Shown: one piece after another, positions 36,215 through 45,773 of the stretch | Numbering within the stretch: position 1 is the first letter of the stretch | How the letters are laid out: each line of letters opens with the position of its first letter | Origin: Litoribacter populi | Lineage (GTDB): Bacteria > Bacteroidota > Bacteroidia > Cytophagales > Cyclobacteriaceae | Assembly: GCF_007483685.1 (NCBI RefSeq) | Contig: NZ_VMKN01000001.1 | Span: 2,344,393-2,408,392, forward strand | Reading direction: 5' to 3' | DNA length: 64,000 nucleotides | The notes under the pieces: generated by a model | Seen by the model: only the letters and a program-made list of their open reading frames with translations | What the model was told of the DNA's origin: nothing | The model's database searches: none | Position numbers and translations under genes: made by a program

Positions 36215-37423
36215 ATGAGAAAATTAATTCTATCGTTAATCTTAGTGGCCTTTGCCACGGTAGCCTTCGCGCAAAAGAAGGTGGTTCGTTCTGCAGAACG
36301 AAATTTTAAAAAAGGGCAATATGAAGAGGCATTGACTGATATCGAAGCAGCCCTTCAAAGTGAAGACACAGGTGATGATCCAAATACCCACATGGTTAAA
36401 GGAAAAATCAAAACCATGATGTTTGAGCAGGACGAAAACAATAATCAAGAAACTGTTACTACAGGTAGAAATGCTTATGAGTCTTTTGAGAAAGCAATGG
36501 AACTTGATGGAAATGATCAGTCAAGCAAAATTGGTAAAGAAATCTATAAGGATGTATTGCCAGGTATGCCTGAAAACCTGCAAGGTGAAGGCATCATGAG
36601 ATTGAAGGCAGCTTCCCTTGAGAAAGCTATCGAAAGATATGAAGAGGATGATATGGAGTTAGCACATGAGTTTTTTGCCATAGCTGCTGATATTGATCCT
36701 GCTGATACTTCTATGGTTTTCAATGCTGGCTACACTGCCAATATGATCGAAAAATACGAGCCTGCTAAAAAATACTTCACTCAATTACTTGATGATGAAG
36801 AATACAACAAGCTTAATGCTTATTACTTCCTTATCCAGATTGCTACTTCTGTAGACGATGATCAGGAAGAGGCTTATAGACTAGTATCTGAAGCAAGAGA
36901 AGAATATCCTACAGATAAAGGGCTTCAAGAATTTGAGATCCAATTGTTGTTACAATTAGATAAAATGGATGAAGCAATGGCTTCTATTGAAAAGGCATTG
37001 GAAGATGATCCAAATGACACGGCTATCCGTTTGAGATATGGTTATTTGAAAGAGCAATCTGGTGATCTTGAAGGGGCACTTGAAGAATATAAAAAATCTG
37101 TAGAAGCTGATCCTGATTTCTTTGAAGGTAATTTTTACGCAGGTGCAATCTATCTTGATAAAGCAAGAGGTATTATCTCTGATGTAAACAACCTTCCTGA
37201 TGATGAGTGGGAAGCTAAATCTGATGATATGTTGAAAGAGGCAGACGACTTATATGAAAGTTCTGTACCTTATTTTACTAAGGCTTCAGAATTACAACCA
37301 GAGAACACAGAGGTTTTGGAAATTCTTTTCCAAATTCATACTAGGTTGAAAAACACTGAGAAAGCTGAAGAATACGACCAAAAGCTGCAGGAACTTCTTG
37401 GTCCTGACTGGATGGAAGGATAA
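36215..37423 (+). CDS. exported TPR protein
   Basis: 402-aa protein with a signal peptide ending AFAQ (residues 1-19) and tetratricopeptide repeats in two blocks: AERNFKKGQYEEALTDIEAAL near residue 27 and, in the C-terminal half, AMASIEKALEDDPNDTAIRLRYGYL and ALEEYKKSVEADPDFFEGNFYAG. Acidic overall. Probably periplasmic or envelope-associated. It lies 11 bases downstream of gyrA and likely shares its transcript, then ends at a clear terminator. The partner is unknown. Confidence 0.82.
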   Translation: MRKLILSLILVAFATVAFAQKKVVRSAERNFKKGQYEEALTDIEAALQSEDTGDDPNTHMVKGKIKTMMFEQDENNNQETVTTGRNAYESFEKAMELDGNDQSSKIGKEIYKDVLPGMPENLQGEGIMRLKAASLEKAIERYEEDDMELAHEFFAIAADIDPADTSMVFNAGYTANMIEKYEPAKKYFTQLLDDEEYNKLNAYYFLIQIATSVDDDQEEAYRLVSEAREEYPTDKGLQEFEIQLLLQLDKMDEAMASIEKALEDDPNDTAIRLRYGYLKEQSGDLEGALEEYKKSVEADPDFFEGNFYAGAIYLDKARGIISDVNNLPDDEWEAKSDDMLKEADDLYESSVPYFTKASELQPENTEVLEILFQIHTRLKNTEKAEEYDQKLQELLGPDWMEG

Positions 37424-37435
37424 TTCAAAAAATAG

Positions 37436-37463
37436 AAGGCCACTAATTAGTGGCCTTTTTTAT
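37436..37463 (+). terminator. terminator of the gyrA-TPR operon
   Basis: 22-base palindrome AAGGCCACTA/TAGTGGCCTT (two unpaired bases in the centre) followed by a T-tract. Confidence 0.85.
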
Positions 37464-37511
37464 TTCCTATTTTTTAAAATTAGCCTTTATTTGTAGAATA
37501 AAGAGATATTT

Positions 37512-38765
37512 ATGTTAACTATTCAATTGCGACTTCTTTCGGTATTCTTTCTTGTTACTTTAACTTTAACTAATGCTTTTGCCCAAAACAAGCAACCTCA
37601 TGTAATCCTCATCAGTCTTGATGGATTCCGTCATGATTATATCGAAAGATTTCAGCCGAAAAACTTAACTGAATTTGTCAATGGGGGAGTGGCTGCTGAA
37701 TCGTTGATTCCTTCCTTTCCTAGTAAGACATTTCCCAATCACTATACCATTGCCACAGGACTTAAGCCAGAAAATCATGGTTTGGTGGACAATACATTTT
37801 ATGATCCAAAAAAAGATCAAATCTATTCCATAGGCAACAGAGAAGTCGTACAAGACAAATACTGGTATGGCGGAACGCCGATTTGGGTTTTGGCAGAACG
37901 GCAAGGGATTACTTCTGCAAGTTATTTCTTCGTTGGCTCTGAAGCACCTGTCCAGGATACATACCCAACATATTTTCATCAGTATGATGGGGAAATTCCA
38001 AATCTTCAAAGAATTAGTAAAGTTTTCGAATGGCTAAATATGCCGGATGAGGAGAGGCCACGAATGATAACTTTATACTTTTCCGACATGGATGATGTGG
38101 GTCATATCTACGGACCAAATAATGATGAGAAGTTAGAAGCAAAACTCACCACATTGGATGCTCAATTAGGAGCGTTGTTTGAGGGAGTTAAAAGCTTTGA
38201 CTTGGATGTAAACATTATTTTGGTATCAGATCATGGAATGACGGATGTGACTAAAGATAGATTAATTGCGCTGGATGAAATTGTAAAAGACTTGCCAGTT
38301 GAAGTGTATAACAACGGCGCTTTAGCACATATTCATCTTAAAAATTCAAAGGATAAAAAGAAAGTTTCAAGGGCCTTAAATAAGAATAAAGGAAATTTTA
38401 CGGTAGCTGATATTGAAGACAAAGAATACTACAAGAATATAGACAAATACAGAGACCTGTTGGGAGATTTTCTGATTCTTCCAGATTTAGGTTATTACCT
38501 GGCTTTTCCCAGAGACATGATGCGTTATCAACAGAAGGCGAGTATGTTTGACACAGAGGCTTTTGGGGAACATGGTTATGATCCATCACATAAGGATATG
38601 CATGGAATCTTTTATGCAAATGGACCTGCTTTTCGGAGTGGGATTGAGATAGAATCCGTGGAGAACACAGATGTATATCCGTTGATAGCTAAAATTCTTG
38701 AATTGAAAATATCAGAAGAGATTGATGGCAAATTAGAGAGGATTGAGAAAGCATTAAAACCATAA
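37512..38765 (+). CDS. ENPP-type nucleotide pyrophosphatase/phosphodiesterase (alkaline phosphatase superfamily)
   Basis: Exported 417-aa two-metal hydrolase. Signal peptide ending AFAQ near residue 25. Metal-binding Asp37 in LISLDGFRHD, catalytic Thr73 in PSFPSKTFPNHYT, a second metal motif in YFSDMDDVGHIYG, a third in ILVSDHGMTD and the His in HGYDPSHKDMHG. This order is that of ENPP-family enzymes, which hydrolyse nucleotide or phospholipid phosphodiesters in the periplasm or outside the cell. The substrate is not determined. The last codons run into an 18-bp terminator stem. Confidence 0.9.
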   Translation: MLTIQLRLLSVFFLVTLTLTNAFAQNKQPHVILISLDGFRHDYIERFQPKNLTEFVNGGVAAESLIPSFPSKTFPNHYTIATGLKPENHGLVDNTFYDPKKDQIYSIGNREVVQDKYWYGGTPIWVLAERQGITSASYFFVGSEAPVQDTYPTYFHQYDGEIPNLQRISKVFEWLNMPDEERPRMITLYFSDMDDVGHIYGPNNDEKLEAKLTTLDAQLGALFEGVKSFDLDVNIILVSDHGMTDVTKDRLIALDEIVKDLPVEVYNNGALAHIHLKNSKDKKKVSRALNKNKGNFTVADIEDKEYYKNIDKYRDLLGDFLILPDLGYYLAFPRDMMRYQQKASMFDTEAFGEHGYDPSHKDMHGIFYANGPAFRSGIEIESVENTDVYPLIAKILELKISEEIDGKLERIEKALKP

Positions 38766-38793
38766 GCCCCAAAGTGGGGCTTATGGTTTTAAT
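38753..38793 (+). terminator. terminator overlapping the ENPP stop codon
   Basis: Perfect 18-bp stem with core ACCATAAGCCCC/GGGGCTTATGGT, 5-base loop AAAGT, T-rich 3' flank. The TAA stop at 38763-38765 lies in the left arm. Confidence 0.85.
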
Positions 38794-38865
38794 CATAATT
38801 TAACATAATATAAATTATACAACAAATTAGGTAAACATTTGATTTCAGGCTGCGGTTGATATACT

Positions 38866-39357
38866 ATGGAGATTTTATACAATTATAGAACGGTAACTCA
38901 ACTCATCACTCATATTCTGGGAGGACATGCCTACAAGAAATTGGAAGACATTCTGGATGAGATTCCATTTGAGTTGATTCAGATAAATGTCCCAGGTGTT
39001 CCTTATACATTTTATGATATCCTAGAGCACATGCGAATTGCACAAAAAGATATTCTAGATTATTGCTGCAGCGATAATTATCAGGAATTAAGATGGCCGG
39101 ATGATTATTGGCCCAAATCCAATGAAACGATTACAGAAGAAAAATGGGAATCTATAAAGGATAGTTTCTATCAAGATCGCTCAAAATTCAATAAATGGTT
39201 AAGCAATCATAACCAACAACTTTTCACGCCTATCCAAAGGAATGAAAACCATAATCTTTTACGGGAAGCACTGATCTTGATAGAGCACAACTCCTATCAT
39301 ACTGGCCAGTTAATGTTATTTACCCGTATACTAAAATTTGACAAGGAGAAAATTTAA
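38866..39357 (+). CDS. DinB-like (DinB_2 type) protein
   Basis: 163-aa four-helix-bundle protein of the DinB/YfiT family, which commonly binds a divalent metal. Family-type histidines are visible in LEHMRIAQKDIL near residue 49 and EHNSYHTGQLMLFTR near residue 140. Enzymatic role unknown; related proteins include thiol S-transferases that use bacillithiol, and a bacillithiol gene (bshB1) is in this window, so a bacillithiol link is possible but only inference. Convergent with iorB-like. Confidence 0.82.
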   Translation: MEILYNYRTVTQLITHILGGHAYKKLEDILDEIPFELIQINVPGVPYTFYDILEHMRIAQKDILDYCCSDNYQELRWPDDYWPKSNETITEEKWESIKDSFYQDRSKFNKWLSNHNQQLFTPIQRNENHNLLREALILIEHNSYHTGQLMLFTRILKFDKEKI

Positions 39358-39408
39358 ATACGCTCCTCTCCTTGCCTTTTAAACTAATAATTTAAAATAT
39401 AGCTGAGC

Positions 39409-41568
39409 TTACACTCTTTCCATTTTTATCTCCATATCGGAAAACTCCTTTTGCTCAATAAACGGTTGACTTCTCAAACGCCTACCTGTAGCATTATAAA
39501 TTGCATTCGCAATGGCACCTCCAGTTGGCGGCAATGCGGGCTCACCCAATCCAGTTGGGTCAATACCATTATCAATGTAATGAACATCGATTTCAGGCAC
39601 TTCCTTCATTCGGATAAGCCTGTAGGTATCGAAATTCTTCTGTTTTGGACTGCCGTTTTGAAAGGTCAAATTCCCAAACATGGCATGCCCCATACCATCC
39701 ACAATACCACCTCTAACCTGATGGTTGGCTCCTGTAGGATTGACGACAATCCCGCAATCGGTAGCTGCGATGATTTTTTTCAGCACCGGCTGGTTATTTT
39801 CCATTACCACATTAGCCACTTGAGCTACATACGATCGGTGAGAAAAATAAACGCTGAAGCCCTGTTTTACTAAAGAGTCTCTCCCCCATTCTGATTTTTC
39901 AGCAGCCAACTCAATAACCCCTTTCATCCGGTCTATGTCATAATGAATTTCACCTACAGGTTCTGTTTTTGCTCTGGCCAATAGATCAAGCCTAAACTTA
40001 ACAGGATCTTTTTTTGCTACCTCAGCCACCTCATCCAAAAAGGATTGCTCGGCATAGGCTAAGAAATTGGTGATCGGTGCTCTCCAGGCGTTGGTTGTCA
40101 CATGGGACTTGTGCTCTACAGACTCAATCAATAAATTATCAACTGCTCCTGATGGAAAGTTGTCCTGACGAGTGGTGTTACCGGCATTTATACCGGCTCC
40201 CCGCAATTTATAACCGATCATATTTCCTGAAGCATCCAATGCAGCTTGAAATCTATATCTTACAGCTGGACGGTAAGCCCCACCTGTCATATCATCTTCC
40301 CGGCTCCACGTTACTTTCACTGGTTTATTAAGAATTCTAGAGAGTTCTACAGCTTCCACAACGAAATCGGCTCTCAGCCTTCTTCCAAATCCACCTCCTA
40401 ATCGGGTAATCTCTACTGATACATTCTCAGGCTCAATTCCAAGCAGTTTTGCCGCTTCATTTCTCGCTCTTTCAGGGGTCTGAGTTGGTCCCACCAATTC
40501 CACTTTGTCACCTTTTACATGGGCAAAGAAATTCATGGGTTCCATAGGAGAATGTGATAGGAAAGGACATTGATATTCACTGGTTACTATCTGGGCGGCA
40601 CCTTGAAACGCACGATCAACATTTCCGTCTTGGCGCATGATCTCTGCCTGATCACCATCCAGTAAGTCACGGAAAATTCTATCGTGATTTACGGTACTTT
40701 CTTCTTCAGAAATTGGTTCATACGCTATATTTAAAGCCTTTTTGGCTTTCATCAATGGCCATGTGGAAGTACCTACCACCGCTACATTTTCACCAAATTG
40801 GATGACATCCGACACTCCTTTAATATTTCTGGCCTCTGAATCATCAAAAGACTTTACCTTCATCCCAAACGGGGGCCTTTGGATCATGGCATGTACCATT
40901 CCCTCTCGGTAGAAATCAAGACCAAATAAAGCCTGACCTGTAAACATGGCCTTGTTGTCCACATTCTTGACAGGAGTCCCGATAATTTTAAAATCTTTTG
41001 GATCTTTTAACCTTACATCTTCCGGTGCCTCCAATTGTGAAGCGGCATTCACCAACTCGCCATAATTGATTTTTCGGCCTGAAGCAGCATGCACAACCTG
41101 GCCCTTTTCAGTAGACAAGGAATCGTAGGAAACATCCCATTGATCAGCAGCCGCGCTCACAAGTAGATATTTGGCTGTAGCACCCGCTCTCCGCAACCTT
41201 TCCCAAGAATGGGGCATGGCTCCACTGCCACCTGTAACTTGTCGTTCAAAATTATCGAGATCAAGATTGGCTTGAACTACACGAACCCTCTCCCAGTCAG
41301 CATCCAATTCTTCAGCCACCACCATGGGGAATGAAGTTTTAATATTTTGTCCTAATTCAGGATTTGGAGAGTAAATGACTACATCACCTTCCGGGGTAAT
41401 GCTGAGGAATGCGTTAAATTGCTTAGCTGATGCTAGAATTTCTTCATTGCTCAGCACCTTCATTTTCGGAGAATCACAACTGAACCATTGAAATCCGATG
41501 AACAAACCACCGCCTGCTGTTGCGGCCATTTTTAAAAAGTCTCTTCTGTTAGTTTTAAAACTAGCCAT
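39409..41568 (-). CDS. molybdenum hydroxylase large subunit (isoquinoline 1-oxidoreductase beta-like)
   Basis: 719-aa molybdopterin-binding subunit of the xanthine-oxidase family. Residues 1-28 are a twin-arginine signal (TNRRDFLKMAATAGGG), so the enzyme is exported folded. GGFGRRLRADFV near residue 393 and the active-site glutamate in GEPALPPTGGAIANAIYN near residue 684 are typical. It oxidises aldehydes or N-heterocycles; the substrate is unknown. Located 5 bases after the iron-sulphur subunit gene. No cytochrome c or XdhC-type maturation gene lies beside it. Confidence 0.92.
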   Translation of the reverse strand: MASFKTNRRDFLKMAATAGGGLFIGFQWFSCDSPKMKVLSNEEILASAKQFNAFLSITPEGDVVIYSPNPELGQNIKTSFPMVVAEELDADWERVRVVQANLDLDNFERQVTGGSGAMPHSWERLRRAGATAKYLLVSAAADQWDVSYDSLSTEKGQVVHAASGRKINYGELVNAASQLEAPEDVRLKDPKDFKIIGTPVKNVDNKAMFTGQALFGLDFYREGMVHAMIQRPPFGMKVKSFDDSEARNIKGVSDVIQFGENVAVVGTSTWPLMKAKKALNIAYEPISEEESTVNHDRIFRDLLDGDQAEIMRQDGNVDRAFQGAAQIVTSEYQCPFLSHSPMEPMNFFAHVKGDKVELVGPTQTPERARNEAAKLLGIEPENVSVEITRLGGGFGRRLRADFVVEAVELSRILNKPVKVTWSREDDMTGGAYRPAVRYRFQAALDASGNMIGYKLRGAGINAGNTTRQDNFPSGAVDNLLIESVEHKSHVTTNAWRAPITNFLAYAEQSFLDEVAEVAKKDPVKFRLDLLARAKTEPVGEIHYDIDRMKGVIELAAEKSEWGRDSLVKQGFSVYFSHRSYVAQVANVVMENNQPVLKKIIAATDCGIVVNPTGANHQVRGGIVDGMGHAMFGNLTFQNGSPKQKNFDTYRLIRMKEVPEIDVHYIDNGIDPTGLGEPALPPTGGAIANAIYNATGRRLRSQPFIEQKEFSDMEIKMERV

Positions 41569-41573
41569 ATCGT

Positions 41574-42035
41574 TTATTTTTTAGCGGCTAATGCCACAGC
41601 TTCTCTAATTTTATGATAAGTGCCACAACGGCAAAGATTTCGGTTCATCGCATCTTCGATTTCCGCCATACTTGGTTGGGAGTTTGATTTCAAAAGTGCC
41701 GCAGCAGTCATAATTTGCCCTGCCTGGCAATAGCCGCACTGGGCCACGTCAACTTCTTCCCAAGCTTGCTGAACAGGGTGCTTACCATCTTCTGAAAGAC
41801 CTTCAATCGTGATAACTTCATCCGATTCCAGACTTGATACTGGGGTGACACAGGAATTCCTGGCTTCTCCATTTATGTGGACTGTGCAGGCACCACATTG
41901 AGCAATTCCACACGAATATTTGGTGCCTACCAGCCCTAGATGGTCTCGCAGGACCCACAGAAGTGGAGTATCCTCCTCTACATCAACCTGAAACTGCCTA
42001 CCGTTGATTTTAAGATTAAAATTAGCCATGTTCAT
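41574..42035 (-). CDS. molybdenum hydroxylase 2Fe-2S subunit (isoquinoline 1-oxidoreductase alpha-like)
   Basis: 153-aa small subunit carrying two [2Fe-2S] clusters. The ferredoxin-type cluster has [21 protein letters not shown] near residues 42-62, and the C-terminal helical cluster has CGYCQAGQ near 100 and [10 protein letters not shown] near 134. It passes electrons from the molybdenum centre of the large subunit to an acceptor. ATG 42035 or ATG 42029 (MANFNL, the usual family start) are both possible. First gene of the pair on this strand. Confidence 0.93.
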   Translation of the reverse strand: MNMANFNLKINGRQFQVDVEEDTPLLWVLRDHLGLVGTKYSCGIAQCGACTVHINGEARNSCVTPVSSLESDEVITIEGLSEDGKHPVQQAWEEVDVAQCGYCQAGQIMTAAALLKSNSQPSMAEIEDAMNRNLCRCGTYHKIREAVALAAKK

Positions 42036-42233
42036 CTTATTGGTGAATGAAGCTATAATTTAAACAAAATCCTTAAGTAGACGCTTATCTTGGCCAAGAT
42101 TTTCCTGAGCATTTACACCAAACCTATAACTCCTTCTCTCAACGGTAAGAATATTTCAAAACCTTTTGTAGGCTTTTGGGATTTATGCAGTAGATTTTAT
42201 TTAAATTAGTACAGAACTTTAAAACCTTAAATT

Positions 42234-42758
42234 ATGAAAAGCAAAACTTTTATGAAATCCCTTACTCTGATTTGCGCCTTTTTAGTAGTTTCTCATCTAG
42301 CCATAGGTCAGGATCAGGAAAAGGCGAGCCCTGCCCGTACTGCTCAGGGTACTGTTGATGGTGCAAATATAGAAATCGGATATGGTAGCCCTGCAGTCAA
42401 TGACAGGAATATTTGGGGCGGGCTGGTTCCATATGATCAAGTGTGGCGCTCAGGAGCAAATGAAGCCACTACTTTTACAACTGATCAAGCCATCAAAGTA
42501 GAAGGTAAGGAATTGGACGCTGGTCGATATGCACTCTTTACCATTCCTGGACAAAATGAATGGACAATTATATTTAACAAAGAAGCTTCCCAATGGGGAT
42601 CAATGAAATACCAAGAAGCTGAGGATGCTCTAAGAGTAAAGGTTACTCCAAAAGAGTCCGCCGAAATGAATGAAAGACTAACCTACGATGTCACTTCAGA
42701 TGGATTTGTCTTGAAATGGGAAAGACTTGAAGTTCCTGTTAAAATAACCAAAAAATAA
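42234..42758 (+). CDS. DUF2911 protein
   Basis: 174-aa exported protein with a signal peptide ending AIGQ (near residue 25) and one DUF2911 domain: GTVDGANIEIGYGSPAVNDRNIWG, VPYDQVWRSGANEAT and QWGSMKYQEAEDALRV. It lacks the TPR tail of the 13292-14143 paralogue. Function unknown. Divergent from the hydroxylase genes; has its own terminator. Confidence 0.88.
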   Translation: MKSKTFMKSLTLICAFLVVSHLAIGQDQEKASPARTAQGTVDGANIEIGYGSPAVNDRNIWGGLVPYDQVWRSGANEATTFTTDQAIKVEGKELDAGRYALFTIPGQNEWTIIFNKEASQWGSMKYQEAEDALRVKVTPKESAEMNERLTYDVTSDGFVLKWERLEVPVKITKK

Positions 42759-42767
42759 AGTGAAAGG

Positions 42768-42793
42768 GGCTATCAAATTTGATAGCCTTTTTT
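42768..42793 (+). terminator. terminator of the second DUF2911 gene
   Basis: Perfect palindrome GGCTATCAAA/TTTGATAGCC (42768-42787) followed by TTTTTT. Confidence 0.85.
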
Positions 42794-42810
42794 CTTTTAA
42801 GCCATTCCGC

Positions 42811-42818
42811 TAAATTTG
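42811..42818 (+). promoter_or_regulatory. candidate -7 element of hrpB
   Basis: TAAATTTG fits TAnnTTTG; no TTG is visible at -33. Transcription would start near 42825, after the out-of-frame ATG at 42820, and the TTG start at 42842 would follow. Confidence 0.35.
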
Positions 42819-42841
42819 CATGCTAATCAATCCCAGTTTCC

Positions 42842-45322
42842 TTGACATTCGATCCGTTTTCAATTGACCTCCCTATTACAGACATTATTCCTTCTGTCAA
42901 AAATATTTTGGCAGAAGAGAATACCTTAATTGTAAAAGCTCCTCCTGGAGCGGGTAAAAGTACGTTACTGCCTCTAGCTCTGGTTAATGAGCCTTGGTTG
43001 AAAGGGAAAAAGATCCTCATGTTGGAGCCTCGGCGTTTGGCTGCCAAATCCATCGCTATGCGAATGGCGGATCTTCAATCAGGGAAAATTGGAGATCAGA
43101 CCGGTTATATGATCAGATTTGAAAACCGCACCTCTCCAAGCACTCGAATTGACGTGTTGACAGAAGGTATTTTGACTAGGCTAATCCAACAGGACAATAG
43201 CCTGGAAAATGTCGGGATGGTAATTTTTGATGAATTTCATGAAAGAAACATTCATGCCGATATAGCCATGGTGCTTTGCCGGGAAGTTCAGCAGGTATTG
43301 AGGCCAGATCTGCGGATTATGATCATGTCCGCTACCATTGATCTCACTCAATTGGCTAAAATGCTTTCAGCCAAAGAGGTCGAAAGTAAGGGGCGACAGT
43401 TTCCCGTAGAAGTAAAATATTGGGGTGATACAGATGAATGGACCATAGTGGAGACCGTTAATAATGTTGTCTTAAAAGCAGTGAACGAGTTTGAAGGTGA
43501 TATTTTAGTTTTCTTACCTGGTCAGGCGCAAATTATGCAATGCCATGATTTTTTGAAAAGTACTCTTCCCCATTTTGCCATACATCCGTTGTTTGGACTA
43601 TTGCCCTTCCATAAGCAGCAGTCGGCCATTTTGCCCAATCCAAATAAGCGTAAGATTGTGCTATCCACAAGTATCGCCGAAACCAGCCTTACCATAGAAG
43701 GAATCACATTAGTTATTGATAGTGGCTTTGGTAAAACATCAAAATTTGACCCTAGGTCAGGGTTGTCTAGATTGAAAACTATCAAAATAACTAAAGATGC
43801 CGCCGATCAAAGGGCTGGTCGAGCTGGACGTTTGGGCCCCGGTAATTGTATTAGGTTATGGAGCAAAGCCACCCATGAAAGGCTAGAGCTTTTCAGAACA
43901 CCTGAAATTTTGGAAGCAGATCTGGCAAGCTTGGTCCTCGATCTTTACTCTTGGGGCATTGAGGGTTATCGGCATATGGCCTGGCTCACGCCGCCTCCTC
44001 AAGGAGCTTTTGAGCAAGCAGTGGAACTTTTGGAAAGCCTTGAAGCCGTCCGCTACGGCAAGCTTACCGATCACGGCAAAAAGATGCAACGTCTCCCCTG
44101 CCATCCAAGAATCGCTCACATGCTGGTCAAGTCAGAGGAAATCGGACAGCAGTCTCTTGCTAGTGATTTGGCCGCAATTATTGAGGAAAAAGACCCACTT
44201 GGTAAAGATGCAGGCACAGATATCAATCACCGGATTGAAAAACTGAGGAGGCTTAGAAAAGAAAACAACGTTGATGGAGCTTTCCGGAAGGTGGAAACTG
44301 TTGCTCAACATTATAGAAGGATGCTGGGTATTGAGGCCTCAAATGATTTTTATGACATCTTTGAAACGGGAATTCTATTGGCCTACGCCTACCCTGACAG
44401 GATTGCCTGTGCCCGGCCAGGCAACAATGCTCAATTCCAACTCTCCAATGGAAGATTAGCCATGATCGGCCATCGGGATGATTTGGCACATGAGCCTTGG
44501 TTGGCTGTTGCGAATATGGACGCCAAAGATGGAATGGGGAAAATTTTTCTAGCCTCTCCGATCAATCCCAAGGATTTGATGCCTTTAGTCGAAGATAAGG
44601 AAATCATTGATTGGGACTTTAAGCAAGGTAAGTTGGTGGCCGAGAAAGTGATGCGGATTGGAAATATTGTGCTGAAATCACAGCCGTTGAAGCAAATTGA
44701 TCCGGTAAAGGCTGAAAAGGCTATTCTCGAAGCAGTGAAAAATGAAGGTAGAAAACTGTTAAACTTTACCGAAGAAGTTATCCAATTGCAAAACAGGGTT
44801 ATGAGCTTAAGGGCTTGGAACGGCATAGAAGTTTTTGAGGATTTTTCCACAGATTCGATATTAAAAAGAGCTTCTGAGTGGCTCTCTCCTTATATTTCCC
44901 AAATACGACGTGAGGAGGATCTTTTCAGGTTAAACTTAAAAGAGATCTTAACAAATTCAATGGCTTGGGATAAGCAACAGTTGGTGGCTGAGTTAGCTCC
45001 AGATAGGATTGAAGTCCCCAGTGGTTCATTCATCAAACTGCAATATCTCCATAACGGGGAATCACCCATATTGGCTGTTCGTCTTCAAGAACTTTTTGGG
45101 ATGCTGGAGACACCGGTAATTAATGGTGGGAAACAGGCAGTTTTGATCCATTTGCTTTCCCCAGGGTATAAACCAGTGCAAGTAACAGCCGATTTAAAAA
45201 GTTTTTGGCAAAACACCTACTTTGAAGTAAAAAAGGAACTGAAAATGCGGTATCCAAAACATTTTTGGCCAGAAGACCCTAAAGAGGCGGAGGCTGTTCG
45301 GGGTGTAAAAAGGAAGCATTGA
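42842..45322 (+). CDS. hrpB: ATP-dependent helicase HrpB
   Basis: DEAH-family RNA helicase of 826 aa. Walker A is APPGAGKST near residue 34, with the DEAH-type motif IFDEFHER near residue 124, MIMSATID near 160 and VLSTSIAETSLTIEG plus DQRAGRAGRLGPG for the helicase C domain; the HrpB C-terminal region follows to the end. TTG 42842 is the only likely start: the next upstream in-frame codon is a stop at 42824, and the nearby ATG 42820 is out of frame. The protein then starts MTFDPFSIDLPI, the expected HrpB N-terminus. Cellular role unclear. Confidence 0.92.
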   Translation: MTFDPFSIDLPITDIIPSVKNILAEENTLIVKAPPGAGKSTLLPLALVNEPWLKGKKILMLEPRRLAAKSIAMRMADLQSGKIGDQTGYMIRFENRTSPSTRIDVLTEGILTRLIQQDNSLENVGMVIFDEFHERNIHADIAMVLCREVQQVLRPDLRIMIMSATIDLTQLAKMLSAKEVESKGRQFPVEVKYWGDTDEWTIVETVNNVVLKAVNEFEGDILVFLPGQAQIMQCHDFLKSTLPHFAIHPLFGLLPFHKQQSAILPNPNKRKIVLSTSIAETSLTIEGITLVIDSGFGKTSKFDPRSGLSRLKTIKITKDAADQRAGRAGRLGPGNCIRLWSKATHERLELFRTPEILEADLASLVLDLYSWGIEGYRHMAWLTPPPQGAFEQAVELLESLEAVRYGKLTDHGKKMQRLPCHPRIAHMLVKSEEIGQQSLASDLAAIIEEKDPLGKDAGTDINHRIEKLRRLRKENNVDGAFRKVETVAQHYRRMLGIEASNDFYDIFETGILLAYAYPDRIACARPGNNAQFQLSNGRLAMIGHRDDLAHEPWLAVANMDAKDGMGKIFLASPINPKDLMPLVEDKEIIDWDFKQGKLVAEKVMRIGNIVLKSQPLKQIDPVKAEKAILEAVKNEGRKLLNFTEEVIQLQNRVMSLRAWNGIEVFEDFSTDSILKRASEWLSPYISQIRREEDLFRLNLKEILTNSMAWDKQQLVAELAPDRIEVPSGSFIKLQYLHNGESPILAVRLQELFGMLETPVINGGKQAVLIHLLSPGYKPVQVTADLKSFWQNTYFEVKKELKMRYPKHFWPEDPKEAEAVRGVKRKH

Positions 45323-45543
45323 GCACTTAAAGAATAATTATGGGCTACAATTAGCTAAAGTCAAGTATATTCAAGACCTTTGTACCTCATTAAGAAATAT
45401 TCCAAAACATACAATTTATCTGTACAGGACTATACTTTTCAATTTATCATGCTCGATGCTTTACACCTTCGCTCAGAATAAATAGGTTCCTTCCAGGATG
45501 TTGTTTTTGGGGTGTTTCTATTTTACAACCCTAAAAAACACTT
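45323..45543. other. 221-base intergenic region upstream of the small charged protein
   Basis: AT-rich, no ORF of note and no terminator hairpin recognised after hrpB. The last ~45 bases include TTG at 45501 and TATTTTAC at 45519, a poor match to a promoter with a 15-base spacer. Probably carries the promoter and a long leader of the following gene. Confidence 0.4.
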
Positions 45544-45771
45544 ATGGGAAGATCGAACAACAGTTTTATCAAAAAATTAAAAGCAGATAAAAAGGCGAAG
45601 AAGCGTAAAGAAAAACTCGTTAACCGCCTAGAGAAAAAAGAACAGCCTAGCAGTGGTAAACTCGAGGACATGATTGCTTATGTCGATGAATTCGGCAATA
45701 TTTCCGACACTCCGCCTGAGCCACCTGTCGAGGAAAAAGACAAAAAGAATAAAAAGAGAACCGAAGAATAG
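45544..45771 (+). CDS. small charged protein, cold-shock-associated Bacteroidota type
   Basis: 75-aa protein with a lysine-rich N-terminal half (SFIKKLKADKKAKKRKEK) and an acidic second half containing LEDMIAYVDEFGNISDTPP. The motif with DMxAYVDExGNIxxTPP is one I recall from small Bacteroidota proteins often annotated near or as cold-shock proteins; the cold-shock beta-barrel itself is absent. Likely nucleic-acid binding; function unknown. It meets a convergent gene two bases after its stop. Confidence 0.72.
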   Translation: MGRSNNSFIKKLKADKKAKKRKEKLVNRLEKKEQPSSGKLEDMIAYVDEFGNISDTPPEPPVEEKDKKNKKRTEE

Positions 45772-45773
45772 CT

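Noticed and set aside
42820-42822. ATG 42820 as the hrpB start
   Set aside because: It is out of frame with hrpB and soon meets a stop codon; it also lies at the expected transcription start.
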